Assembly: GCF_000429645.1 (NCBI RefSeq)
Contig: NZ_AUCG01000016.1
Location: 248,001-312,000, forward strand
Origin: Niveispirillum irakense DSM 11586
GTDB taxonomy: Bacteria > Pseudomonadota > Alphaproteobacteria > Azospirillales > Azospirillaceae
Direction: 5' to 3'
Length of the DNA: 64,000 bases
Part shown: positions 1 to 8,900 of the stretch, in pieces
How positions within the stretch are numbered: the stretch's first letter is position 1
Layout: every line of letters begins with the position of its first letter
Notes under the pieces: model-generated
Told to the model about the DNA's origin: nothing
Seen by the model: the letters and a program-made list of their open reading frames with translations, nothing else
Database searches by the model: none
Program-made: the position numbers and the translations under genes

Positions 1-538
1 GGCGGAACTGGCCGAAGCCGCTGCCCGCATTGGTCAGGTGGTGGAACTGATCAATGCCATCGCCGCCCAGACCAACCTGCTGGCGCTGAATGCCACGATC
101 GAGGCGGCCCGCGCCGGGGAAGCCGGCAAGGGCTTCGCCGTTGTGGCATCGGAGGTGAAGACCCTGGCCACCCAAACGGCCAAGGCCACCGATGATATCC
201 GCGAGCAGATTACCGCCATCCAGCAACGGACGGAAAAGGGCGTGCAGGCGATGAACCGGATCGGTGGCACGATCCGGGAGATCAGCGACGTGTCGGAGAT
301 GATCCTGGCTGCCGTCTCCCAGCAGAGCCAGGCAACGCGGGAGATCGCCCGCAGTGCTGCCGAGGCCGCCCAGGACACCCAGGACGTTTCCGACACGATC
401 CTGGAGGTAACCCAGGCCGCCAGCGAGGCCGGTGGTGCCGCCACCCAGGTGGAGGCCACTGCGGGCACCCTGGACAGCGATGCGGGCAAGCTGCGCCAAG
501 CCATTGATGATTTCCTGGCCCGGCTGCGGGCGGTGTAA
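1..538 (+). CDS. Methyl-accepting chemotaxis protein, C-terminal part (5' end outside window)
   Basis: The frame is open from base 2 and ends in TAA at 538, so only the last ~178 residues are present. They are the cytoplasmic signalling domain of a chemoreceptor: the hairpin-tip sequence [20 protein letters not shown] is followed by [15 protein letters not shown], the conserved region that contacts CheA and CheW. The rest is long heptad coiled coil rich in Ala, Gln and Glu. No C-terminal CheR-binding pentapeptide is seen; it ends in LRAV. The sensory and membrane parts lie outside the window, so the ligand cannot be inferred. A strong terminator follows at 563-592. Confidence 0.95.
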   Translation, partial: AELAEAAARIGQVVELINAIAAQTNLLALNATIEAARAGEAGKGFAVVASEVKTLATQTAKATDDIREQITAIQQRTEKGVQAMNRIGGTIREISDVSEMILAAVSQQSQATREIARSAAEAAQDTQDVSDTILEVTQAASEAGGAATQVEATAGTLDSDAGKLRQAIDDFLARLRAV

Positions 539-562
539 CCAGCCGGCTTGATCAAAGAATGG

Positions 563-592
563 AAAAGGGGGAGGCCGGCACCTCCCCCTTTT
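563..592 (+). terminator. Rho-independent terminator after the chemoreceptor gene
   Basis: A perfect 12-bp inverted repeat, AAAAGGGGGAGG (563-574) and CCTCCCCCTTTT (581-592), encloses a 6-nt loop. The right arm supplies the U-tract. It lies 25 bases after the chemoreceptor stop codon. Confidence 0.9.
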
Positions 593-647
593 CACTTTGC
601 GCATGTTATTGATCGGGCCGCACGCTCTTGCCCGCAGGGACGCCCCA

Positions 648-1421
648 ATGGCCCACAAGCTCCCCCTCTCCGCCTTCATCATCGCCCTGAACGAGGCCGA
701 CCGGATCGGCCCCGTCATCCGCGCCGTGCGGGATTGGGTGGATGAGGTGGTGGTGATCGACAGCGGCAGTACCGACGGCACCCAAGCCCTGGCCGCCTCC
801 CTCGGCGCGCGGGTCATCCATCATGACTGGCCGGGCTATGGGCAGCAGAAACGCTTCGGGGAGATGGAATGCCGGCATGACTGGCTGCTGAATATCGATG
901 CGGATGAAGAGGCCGTGCCGGAACTGGAAGCGGAGGTGCGCGCCCTGTTCGCCACCGGTTCACCGCCGCTGCAAGGCTATCGCATCCAGACGGTGATGAC
1001 GCTGGACGGGCAGGCCCGGCCCCACCGGTTTGCCCCCCGGCATAATTACATCCGGCTTTATGATCGCCGCCACGGGCACTTTGCCGACAGCGAGACCCAT
1101 GATGCCGTGATCATGGAAAGCGGGGCGGTAGGGCAGATCAAGTCGATCATCATCCACCGCTCCATCCGGTCCCATGCCGACCTGATCAACAAACTGAACC
1201 GCTACAGCAGCGCCCAGGCGGCAGAGATCATTGCCAGGGGCAAGGCCAGGCGCTTTTCGGCCTTGCGGCTGATGGCGGAATTCCCGGTCAACCTGCTGCG
1301 TTACTTCTTTCTGAAAGGCTATTGGGTGTTTGGTCTGCAAGGGCTGGAAATCGCGGCCATCATCGCCTTTTTCCGCTTCGCGCGGATAGCCAAGGTCCGG
1401 GAAAATCTGCGTAAAGGATAG
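648..1421 (+). CDS. Family 2 glycosyltransferase, WaaE/KdtX-like (LPS core)
   Basis: A 257-residue inverting GT-A glycosyltransferase that probably adds a sugar to the lipopolysaccharide core or another surface glycan at the inner face of the membrane. The N-terminal strand SAFIIALNEADRIG and the VVVIDSGSTDGT block form the nucleotide-sugar site. NIDADEE carries the DxD-type metal-binding acidic cluster near residue 85. The C-terminal ~50 residues are hydrophobic and basic, suited to membrane association. The frame is open further upstream (TTG 597, ATG 603). ATG 648 was chosen because AGGGA lies about 9 bases before it and the family alignment begins there. The sugar and acceptor are unknown. 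Confidence 0.85.
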   Translation: MAHKLPLSAFIIALNEADRIGPVIRAVRDWVDEVVVIDSGSTDGTQALAASLGARVIHHDWPGYGQQKRFGEMECRHDWLLNIDADEEAVPELEAEVRALFATGSPPLQGYRIQTVMTLDGQARPHRFAPRHNYIRLYDRRHGHFADSETHDAVIMESGAVGQIKSIIIHRSIRSHADLINKLNRYSSAQAAEIIARGKARRFSALRLMAEFPVNLLRYFFLKGYWVFGLQGLEIAAIIAFFRFARIAKVRENLRKG

Positions 1422-1582
1422 GCCGCAGAACTTTCTTCATAGCCCCCCTTGAACAGAGGAACGCGCATACCATCTCGTGATCCGATCCGGGCCCCTCTGG
1501 CAGCCGATGGCGTCGGCTGTGATGTCGGAACGCGAAATCCCTCCCGCTTAACGCCAAGCATTATGGATGGAAGCGCTCCCCC
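1422..1582 (+). promoter_or_regulatory. Leader of the Alx/TerC-like gene with a 7-bp hairpin
   Basis: This 161-base spacer contains a perfect hairpin, CAGCCGA (1501-1507) and TCGGCTG (1513-1519), about 65 bases before the TerC-like start. Alx homologues are often controlled by yybP-ykoY leaders, but I do not see the conserved core of that riboswitch here. The hairpin is only a candidate regulatory structure. Confidence 0.3.
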
Positions 1583-2578
1583 ATGGAGTTCCTGCTCACT
1601 TTCCTGTTCGATCCATTCATGGGCAAGCCCGTCTGGATCTGGCTCCTCTTCATCTCCATCGTCATTGCCCTGCTGATCTTCGATCTGGGCGTCTTGAACA
1701 AGAAGGATCATGAGATCGGCGTGAAGGAGAGCCTTGTCCTCTCCGCCTTCTATATCGGTATCGCCGTCCTGTATGGCGGCTGGGTCTGGTGGTATCTGGG
1801 TGCTGAACCGGGCGTCCAGTATTTCACCGGCTTCGCGCTGGAAAAGGCGCTGGCGCTGGACAATGTCTTCGTCATTTCGATGATTTTCAGCTATTTCGCC
1901 ATCCCCCGCCTGTATCAGCACCGCGTGCTGTTCTGGGGTATCCTGGGCGTGATCATCCTGCGCGGCATCATGATCGGCCTGGGCGCGGCCCTGGTCAGTG
2001 AATGGTCCTGGGTGATGTATATTTTCGGTGCCTTCCTGCTGTTCACCGGCGTGAAGATGCTGTTCGCCAAGGACGAAGAACAGTCACTGGAAGGCAACAA
2101 GCTGATCGCCTTCCTGCGCCGCCACATGCGGGTAAGCGACGAAATCCACGGTCATTCCTTCTTCGTGAAGAAGGCCGATCCGGTAACGGGCAAGGTCGTG
2201 CGCTATGCCACGCCGCTGTTCCTGGCCCTGATCACGGTGGAACTGGCCGACGTTGTGTTCGCGGTGGATAGCGTTCCCGCCATCTTCGCCATCACGACAG
2301 ACCCGTTCATTGTCTACACCAGCAACATCTTCGCCATCCTGGGCCTGCGCGCGCTGTATTTCGCGCTGGCCGCCATGGTCCACCGCTTCCATTACCTGAA
2401 ATATGCGCTGGCCCTGGTCCTGGTGTTCATCGGTGGCAAGATTTTCTGGAACCAGTTCTTCGGCAAGGCCGACCCGGCGATTTCGCTGGCTGTCACCTTG
2501 ATCCTGCTGACCGGTGGTGTTCTCTACTCGCTCTACCGCACCAAGCGGGACGCCCTGAATAGCATCGCTGCCGATTGA
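1583..2578 (+). CDS. TerC/Alx-family integral membrane protein
   Basis: A 331-residue polytopic membrane protein of the TerC family, close in length and sequence order to E. coli Alx, which is implicated in manganese export at high pH. Conserved blocks visible are EKALALDNVFV (first acidic transmembrane motif), YIFGAFLLFTGVKML, and ELADVVFAVDSVPAIFAITTDPFIV (second acidic motif, with the intramembrane Asp and Glu residues). About nine hydrophobic segments are present. A GGAAG ribosome-binding site precedes ATG 1583. The gene is monocistronic, ending at a strong terminator, and is convergent with a second TerC-superfamily gene at 2712-3383. Confidence 0.92.
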   Translation: MEFLLTFLFDPFMGKPVWIWLLFISIVIALLIFDLGVLNKKDHEIGVKESLVLSAFYIGIAVLYGGWVWWYLGAEPGVQYFTGFALEKALALDNVFVISMIFSYFAIPRLYQHRVLFWGILGVIILRGIMIGLGAALVSEWSWVMYIFGAFLLFTGVKMLFAKDEEQSLEGNKLIAFLRRHMRVSDEIHGHSFFVKKADPVTGKVVRYATPLFLALITVELADVVFAVDSVPAIFAITTDPFIVYTSNIFAILGLRALYFALAAMVHRFHYLKYALALVLVFIGGKIFWNQFFGKADPAISLAVTLILLTGGVLYSLYRTKRDALNSIAAD

Positions 2579-2616
2579 TCGCCCCACGCCTGTTTCGGCA
2601 GGCAGAGAGGCATAAA

Positions 2617-2655
2617 AAAGCCGCGCAGGGGCGCCCCCTTGCGCGGCTTTCCTTT
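2617..2655 (+). terminator. Rho-independent terminator between the convergent TerC-family genes
   Basis: AAAGCCGCGCA (2617-2627) pairs with TGCGCGGCTTT (2640-2650). Flanking A and T tracts on both sides mean it can work in both directions for the two convergent genes. Confidence 0.9.
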
Positions 2656-2711
2656 TAGGTACCCAACGCCCCCTTCCCCGGCGGGCGCGGGTGACAGCTA
2701 GATATATACGC

Positions 2712-3383
2712 TTACAGGGTCAGCCCGATCAGCGGTGCGACTTCCTGCGAGCCCCGCCAGATCATATCCAGCGCGACATAGAAGATCACAGCCAGACCGA
2801 TATAGGCGATCCAGTGGAAGCGGTTCAGCAGCTTGGCAATGGCCGTTGCCGCCGCCCCCATGAAGGCCACCGACAAGGCCAAGCCCAGGATCAGCACTTC
2901 TGGATGTTCCTGCGCCGCACCAGCCACAGCCAGCACATTGTCCAGCGACATGGATACGTCAGCGATGATGATCTGGCGAATGGCCTGCCCCATCGTCTTG
3001 CCGCCATCGGCGGGCGCGCCTTCGGCCCGCGGATTGGCACCTTCGGGGCTCATCCCCTCGGCCACCATTTCCGCGCCCAGCGCCTCCTCCTCCCGGCTGG
3101 CGCGCAACTCACGCCACATCTTCCAGCAGACCCAGAGCAGCAGGATACCGCCGGCCAGCATCAGGCCGACAATGGCCAGCAGCTGCGTCGTGGCCAGCGC
3201 GAAGATGATGCGCAGGCCGACCGCCGCCAGAATGCCCCAGAAGATCACCTTGGCGCGTTGATGGGCGGCCACCCCAGCCGCCGCAAGGCCGACGACAATC
3301 GCATTGTCCCCCGCCAGCACGATGTCGATCAGAATGACCTGCCAGAGGGCATTCCAGAACGACACTTCAAAAAACATTTCCAT
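2712..3383 (-). CDS. YjbE-type TerC-superfamily membrane protein
   Basis: A 223-residue membrane protein of the YjbE subgroup of the TerC superfamily, likely a metal-ion (Mn2+) exporter. The duplicated acidic motifs are visible: LIDIVLAGDNAIVVGLAA near residue 20 and IIIADVSMSLDNVLAVAGAA near residue 145. They are joined by a hydrophilic loop of about 45 residues rich in Glu, Ala and Gly. ATG 3383 gives the normal N-terminus for the subgroup. Its own leader holds a strong intrinsic terminator at 3484-3519, so expression may be attenuated. It is convergent with the Alx-like gene at 1583-2578. Confidence 0.9.
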   Translation of the reverse strand: MEMFFEVSFWNALWQVILIDIVLAGDNAIVVGLAAAGVAAHQRAKVIFWGILAAVGLRIIFALATTQLLAIVGLMLAGGILLLWVCWKMWRELRASREEEALGAEMVAEGMSPEGANPRAEGAPADGGKTMGQAIRQIIIADVSMSLDNVLAVAGAAQEHPEVLILGLALSVAFMGAAATAIAKLLNRFHWIAYIGLAVIFYVALDMIWRGSQEVAPLIGLTL

Positions 3384-3483
3384 TTACGATGCCCCTCTCC
3401 ACTGCACTGGGCCCGTCATTACCACGGGACCGCTGAATGGCAACGCGCTGACATGGAAGGCCTGGGGCACTTGGCCTGCAGTG

Positions 3484-3519
3484 AAAAAAAGCCCGCTTCC
3501 GAGCGAATAGGAAGCGGGC
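3484..3519 (-). terminator. Intrinsic terminator in the leader of the YjbE-type gene
   Basis: Read on the minus strand, a perfect 10-bp stem, GCCCGCTTCC with GGAAGCGGGC, 9-nt loop, is followed directly by seven Ts. It sits 101 bases upstream of the ATG at 3383, inside the only available leader. It either ends a short upstream RNA or acts as an attenuator. Confidence 0.85.
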
Positions 3520-3591
3520 CTTAAGTCTTGGCAGTTGGATCCTGCATGAATGATGACAGGACATCCGGAACATGGCCCCATAAAAACGACC

Positions 3592-3597
3592 TGTCAA
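3592..3597 (-). promoter_or_regulatory. Candidate -35 element (TTGACA) for the YjbE leader
   Basis: TGTCAA on the plus strand is a perfect minus-strand TTGACA. Seventeen bases downstream the -10 position reads CATGTT (3569-3574), a poor match, so the promoter is plausible but may need an activator. The DNA upstream (3600-3720) is strikingly AT-rich for this genome. Confidence 0.4.
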
Positions 3598-3755
3598 CGA
3601 AGTATTTTCAAATAAAGCGAAATAACTACTTACACCATTACTTATAAAAAGACAATAGAAATTTGTGGCTCCACTATAGACGGGCAGTAAAATCTAAAAT
3701 ATGAGATGAAATAAGGGTAAGCACGACCGTGGCGATCAAAATCGCAGCGGAACCC

Positions 3756-4193
3756 TTAAGCGGAAGGGGGGCCGGTGGGCCAGGGATTGAGCGCGCGGGA
3801 TTGTTCACGCGGGGGGGCGCCGCCAAGCGTCAGATTGGTCAGGCGCAGCAAGGCCGGCAGGGATGCCACCGACTGGGCGGGCAGGCCATCGCCGCCGGAC
3901 CCATCATCCCCACCCTGGGGGAAAGCCAACCCTTCCGTTGCGGAAGGGGCCGTGATGACGGGCTGCTGCTCGTCCGGTTGATCCAGGGGGGAAAGCGGCA
4001 GGATCGGCTGTGCCGGGGCGATGCCAGAACCAGGCATGCCCGCCGGCTCCCCCAGTTCGCGCGCCATCGCGCCCGCCCCTGACGGTGTCAGCAGCAGGAT
4101 CGACAGGCTCAAAACCAGGATCAGGAGCCGATAAGGCGCCACGCCTTCCTTCCCCTCTAACGAGACAGAACGATCATCCCGCATCATGGACAT
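3756..4193 (-). CDS. Hypothetical proline/glycine-rich exported protein
   Basis: A 145-residue open frame I do not recognise. After a short charged N-terminus comes one hydrophobic stretch (residues ~21-42, YRLLILVLSLSILLLTP) ending in GAGAMA, which looks like a signal peptide or membrane anchor. The remainder is low-complexity and rich in Pro, Gly, Ala and Ser, with no Cys or recognisable domain. ATG codons at 4193, 4187 and 4184 are all possible starts. It is divergent from the HlyD/RND pair, across a spacer with a large inverted repeat. Coding status rests on codon bias and the signal-like segment. Confidence 0.5.
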   Translation of the reverse strand: MSMMRDDRSVSLEGKEGVAPYRLLILVLSLSILLLTPSGAGAMARELGEPAGMPGSGIAPAQPILPLSPLDQPDEQQPVITAPSATEGLAFPQGGDDGSGGDGLPAQSVASLPALLRLTNLTLGGAPPREQSRALNPWPTGPPSA

Positions 4194-4222
4194 AGTTTAT
4201 GCGACGGGTCCAGATGATGCGG
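4179..4222. promoter_or_regulatory. Interrupted inverted repeat in the divergent spacer before the RND operon
   Basis: CCGCATCATGGAC (4179-4191) is mirrored by GTCC-AG-ATGATGCGG (4208-4222), giving 13 complementary positions with a 2-base bulge. It overlaps the start of the 3756-4193 gene and precedes the RND operon by about 290 bases. It could be an operator or a transcript hairpin. The rest of 4223-4507 shows no credible gene. Confidence 0.4.
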
Positions 4223-4507
4223 TCAGGTCGGCTCCGTATATGGCGCCGGGCAGAGGCGCTTCCAACCGGTTTCCGGCCAGAAGTTTCCACCGGATGGCGC
4301 CGAAGCATCATGGTCATTTTCACCAATTTTTGCGCCTCGCCCCAGTTTATCGCCTGTCAGACCAATGCGCCGCCCCCAACCGGAGCGGCGCGATGCCGGT
4401 TTTCCGCCCTTTTTCACGGATCACGCGCCTTGGCACGGTCGCTGCAATCGTGGCGGTCAACAGGCGCCGACAGGATCGGTCGCCACCGGGATCGAAGGGG
4501 GATGGTG

Positions 4508-5926
4508 ATGAGTTCAGTGGAAACAGTGCTGACGCGGCCGGAGGAACAGGCCCGCACAATCACCGCCGCAATCCGCGTCCAGGCCGCGCGGGAGATGGAA
4601 GGGGTGGTCTGGCGGGCACGGTTGCGGCGCTGGCGTCGGCCCTTGGGGGTGGCCGGTATCCTGGCCGTGGGCATTAGCGGTTTCACGGCCCAGGTGGCGT
4701 TGAAGCCCGACGTAATGCGCGAAAGCCCGGCGGAACGGGTATGGTCAGTGGAAGCCGTCCCGGTCAGCCGGGGCGACCACCGTCCAGACATGATGGTGAT
4801 GGGCACGGTGGTTGCCGGCCGGTCGGCGGAACTGCGCCCCCTGGTTGCCGGCACCGTGACCGCCATCGCCCCCGCCCTGCGCGATGGCGGCGTTGTCCGC
4901 GCTGGTGACATGCTGATGCAGATCGAAGCGCTGGATTACCAGCTTGCCCTGGACCAGAGCCGGGCCGAACTGGATGAGGCCCGCGCCCGGTTGGATGAAT
5001 TGCGTGCCAATGCCAAGGCTGAATCGGCCCGTGCCGAGCTGGCCCGCCAGCAGATCGCCCTGAAGGAGCGTGATCTGGAACGCCACCAGTCGCTGTTCGA
5101 CAAGGGCACCATCGCCATCGCCCGTCTGGAACAGGCGAAGATGGCGCTGGCCCTGGAACAGCAGACGGCTGAGGCGATGCAGAGCGCGCATCTGGCCGGT
5201 GTCGCCCGCATCCGACAGCAGGAAGCCGTGATCGACCGGTTGAAAGCCCAGGTGACCAAGGCGGAAACCGATCTGGCCCGCACCACCCTGACCGCGCCGT
5301 TCGATGGCTATATCGGTCAGGTCCGGGCGGAAATGGGCATGCGCGTGTCGGCCGGCGACATTGTCGCCACCCTGTCGGGCGCCCAGGGCCTGGAAGCCCG
5401 GGTTGCCCTTTCCACGGAAGCCTATGGCCGTCTGGTCGGCGACGGGGAAGGCGTGGTGGGAAGGCCGGCCCGCGCCACATGGCATCTGGGCGGGGAAAGC
5501 CTGACCTATGAAGGGCGGGTGGAACGGGTGATCGACCGGATCGACACCAGCAGCGGCGGGGTGACCATTTTCGTCCGGCTGAATGATCTGGGGGTGGAGC
5601 AGCCCCTGCGTCCCGGCGCCTTTGTGGAAGTGTCCCTGCCCGACCGGGCCTATGCCGGCGTCTATCGCCTGCCCGCCACCGCCCTGCATGGCGACAACAT
5701 GGTTTACGCCGTGGATGGGGAAGGCCGCCTTGCCGCCCGGCAGGTGCAGGTCGTCGCCCGCACCACCGACAGCGTAATCGTCAATGGCGGTCTGGCCGAG
5801 GGGCAGAACATCGTCACCACCCGGTTCCAGGAGATCGGGCCGGGCCTGAAGGTGACGATGCGCACCGATACCGCCACCCTGCCCAGCCAGCAGGCCGAAG
5901 CCCCCGGCCAGGAGGGCGGACAATGA
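4508..5926 (+). CDS. RND efflux periplasmic adaptor (HlyD/MFP family)
   Basis: A 472-residue membrane fusion protein linking an RND pump to an outer-membrane channel. It has a cytoplasmic N-terminus, one anchor helix (GVAGILAVGISGFTAQVAL, ~residues 50-68), a lipoyl half-motif GTVVAGRSAELRPLVAGTVT, a long alpha-hairpin rich in Arg, Ala and Glu (~150-245), and the second lipoyl half beginning TTLTAPFDGYIG. A beta-barrel and membrane-proximal domain follow. The frame is open back to 4199, but AAGGGG seven bases before ATG 4508 and the domain layout fix this start. It overlaps the pump gene by ATGA. No outer-membrane factor gene is nearby. Confidence 0.92.
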   Translation: MSSVETVLTRPEEQARTITAAIRVQAAREMEGVVWRARLRRWRRPLGVAGILAVGISGFTAQVALKPDVMRESPAERVWSVEAVPVSRGDHRPDMMVMGTVVAGRSAELRPLVAGTVTAIAPALRDGGVVRAGDMLMQIEALDYQLALDQSRAELDEARARLDELRANAKAESARAELARQQIALKERDLERHQSLFDKGTIAIARLEQAKMALALEQQTAEAMQSAHLAGVARIRQQEAVIDRLKAQVTKAETDLARTTLTAPFDGYIGQVRAEMGMRVSAGDIVATLSGAQGLEARVALSTEAYGRLVGDGEGVVGRPARATWHLGGESLTYEGRVERVIDRIDTSSGGVTIFVRLNDLGVEQPLRPGAFVEVSLPDRAYAGVYRLPATALHGDNMVYAVDGEGRLAARQVQVVARTTDSVIVNGGLAEGQNIVTTRFQEIGPGLKVTMRTDTATLPSQQAEAPGQEGGQ

Positions 5927-8900
5927 GCAGCGCCGCCATGATCCGCACCTTCATCCGCCACAAGGTGGCCGCCAACATCCTGATGATCCTGATGCTGATC
6001 GCGGGAATGTGGGCACTGGCCCGGCTGGAACGGCAGGTGGAGCCTGATTTTGAGGTGCCCGCCATCAATGTCACCGTCGTCTGGCCCGGCGCTTCCGCCG
6101 ATGACGTTGACCGCAGCATCGTGGAAGCCCTGGAACGGGAGGTTCGCTTCCTGGATGGGGTGGACGAGCTTACCGGCCGCTCCCGTGAAGGGGTGGGCGA
6201 GCTGTTCGTGAATTTCAAGAACGGCACCGACATGACCAAGGCCCTGTCGGAAGTGGAAAGCGCCGTCGGCAATATCACCACCCTGCCACAAGGGTCGGAG
6301 CGGCCCATCATCAACCGCCTGACCATCTATGACGAGATCATGGAGGTGCTGATCGCCGGGCCGCTGCCGGAACCGGCAATGCGCGCGCTGGCCAAGCAGA
6401 TGCGCGACAAGCTGATGCAGGAAGGGGTGGACCAGATCTATATGTCCGGCATGCGGGACACCGAGATCTGGGTGGAAATCCCGGCGCATGAGCTTGAGCG
6501 GCTGGATACCAGTATCGGCACCGTGGCCCAGCGCATCGGCAATGCCTCGACCGACGTGCCGTCCGGCACGCTGACCGGCACCATCGAAAAGCAGTTGCGC
6601 GCCCTGGGCCAGCAGCAGGATGCCGCCGGCGTCGCCGGCCTGACCATGCAGACGGACGCGGAAGGCCGCCGCCTGACCCTGGGTGACATAGCAACCGTGC
6701 GGGAAAACTATAAGGACAATTCCGTCTCCGGCCGGCATGAAGGCCAGCTCGCCATCCGGCTTTCCTTGCAGAAGGCCAAGAATGGCGACCTGATCGCCAT
6801 CACCGAACGGGTGGACGCCTATCTGGAAAAGCTGCGCCCCACCCTGCCGCCGGGCGTGACCATCAAGAGTTTCGACCGCAATTCCGATGCGCTGGAACAG
6901 CGTGTGGGCATGCTGGTGGACAATGCGCTGGGTGGCATGATCCTGGTGGTGGCCGTGCTGGCCGTGTTCCTGCGGCCCTGGATCACCGGCTGGATCGTGG
7001 TGGATATCCTGGTCAGCTTCGCCGTCACCTTCGCCATCATGATGGCGCTGGGACAGAGCATCAATATGATGAGCCTGTTCGCCCTGATCATGATGATCGG
7101 CATCATCTGTGACGATGCCATCGTCGTGGCCGAACATGGCCAGACCCTGCATGAAAAGGGGATGGAGCCGCACAAGGCAGCGGAACGCGCAGCCCAGCGC
7201 ATGTTCTGGCCCATCATTGCCGCCGCCACCACCACCATTGCCGCCTTTGCGCCGATGCTGCTGATGCGGGGCACGACGGGCGATTATGTGAAGCCGCTGC
7301 CGATGATCTCCATCGCCGTCATCCTGGCCAGCCTGGTCGGCTGTTTCCTGATCCTGCCATCCCATATCCGGCACGCGCTGCACAAGGACAGCGGCCCGCC
7401 GTCGCGTCTGCGCGCCGCTTTTGATGCCCGGTTCAACGCCTTCCGCGACGGCCCCTTTACCCGCGCCATCGCCTGGGCCACCCATAACCGCTATGCGACG
7501 GTGGCGACCGCCATCACCGTGATGCTGCTGGCCATCGGCCTGCAGGCGGGCGGCCACGTCCCCTTCACCTTCTCCCCCAGCCCGGAAGGCAAGCAGGCGC
7601 AGTTGAACCTGCTTTTCTCCCCCGGCACCCCGCGGGAGACCGTGGCCCGCCAGCTTGACGAGGCCGAAGCCGCCCTGTTCCGGGTGGAGGCCGCCTATGG
7701 GCTGAAGCGCGGCGAACTGGTGGAAATGACCTTCGGCCAGTTGGGCGTGACCACCGGCAATACCCTGCCCGAACAGGTGGGCGATTATGTCGGCTCCATG
7801 CGGGTCGAATTCTCCGAAGCCGACAACCGCGACCAGCGCCTGCCCGATATCATGAAGAAATGGGAGGCGGAGACCAAGCTGCTGCCCGGCATTGATCAGG
7901 TGATCTTCTCTGCCGAGCAGGACGGGTTCGGCGGAAGCTCCATCGGCTGGCGGCTGGCCCATGACGATCCCTATGTGCTGAAGGCCGCGTCGGAGGAACT
8001 GAAGAAAATCATGCTGACCTATGGCGGGGTCAGCGGGGCGCGCGACAACCTGCCCGCCGGCAAGCCGGAAATGGTCATCACCGTCACCCCGCGTGGCGAG
8101 GCCCTGGGCTTCACCACCGAGTCGGTCGGCCGTCAGCTTCGCGACGCGCTGGACGGCGCCATCGCCAAGCGCTTCGCCCGGGGGGATGAGGAAATCACCA
8201 TCCGCGTCCGTCTGCCCGAAGCCGACCAGACGGAGGAACGGCTGCACAGCCTGAAGCTGAAGGCCCCGTCCGGCGAACTGGTGCCCCTGGCCGATGTGGT
8301 CAGCCTGCATGAACGGCCGGGCCTGTCCCGTATCCTGCGGGCCCAGGGACAGCGCGTTGTCTTCATCTATGCCGAGGTCGATCCCCATAAAGGCAATCCC
8401 GGCGAAATCCGGGAAGCGATCGAGAAGGAACACCTGCCCGCCATCATGGAAAAATACGGCGTGCGCCGGGACATGGGCGACGGATCACGCCAGGAGGCGG
8501 AGTTCTGGGCCGATTTCCAGCTCGGCATCTGGGTGGCGCTGGTGGCGATCTACCTTGTGCTGGCCTGGATCATGGGCGGGTTCGGTCGCCCGGCGGCGGT
8601 GATGGCAATCATCCCCTTCTCGGTCGCGGGTGCCATCTTCGGCCATTGGCTGATGGGGGCCGACCTGACGATGTGGAGCTTCATCTCCATCATGGGCATG
8701 GCCGGCATCCTGGTGAATGACAGTATCCAGGTGGTGACCAGCATCGACGACCGGATCGCCGCGGGGGAAGAGGTGGAAAGTGCCGTTGTCCATGGCGCAG
8801 CGGAGCGGCTGCGGCAGGTGGCCCTGACCTCGCTGACCACCATCTTCGGCCTGCTGCCGCTGATGCTGGAAACCCAGACCCAGGCGGCCTTCCTGGTGCC

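Noticed and set aside
1430-1582. yybP-ykoY (manganese) riboswitch before the Alx-like gene
   Set aside because: The conserved loop sequences of that riboswitch are not recognisable; only a simple 7-bp hairpin is seen.
4199-4507. N-terminal extension of the HlyD-type adaptor
   Set aside because: The extra ~100 residues are Arg-rich and low quality, while ATG 4508 has a good ribosome-binding site and matches the family layout.
5704-8433. A 909-codon open frame antisense to the RND genes
   Set aside because: It is a shadow of the high-GC coding strand: composition is rich in His, Gly, Gln and Asp, no domain is visible, and it lies across two clearly identified genes.
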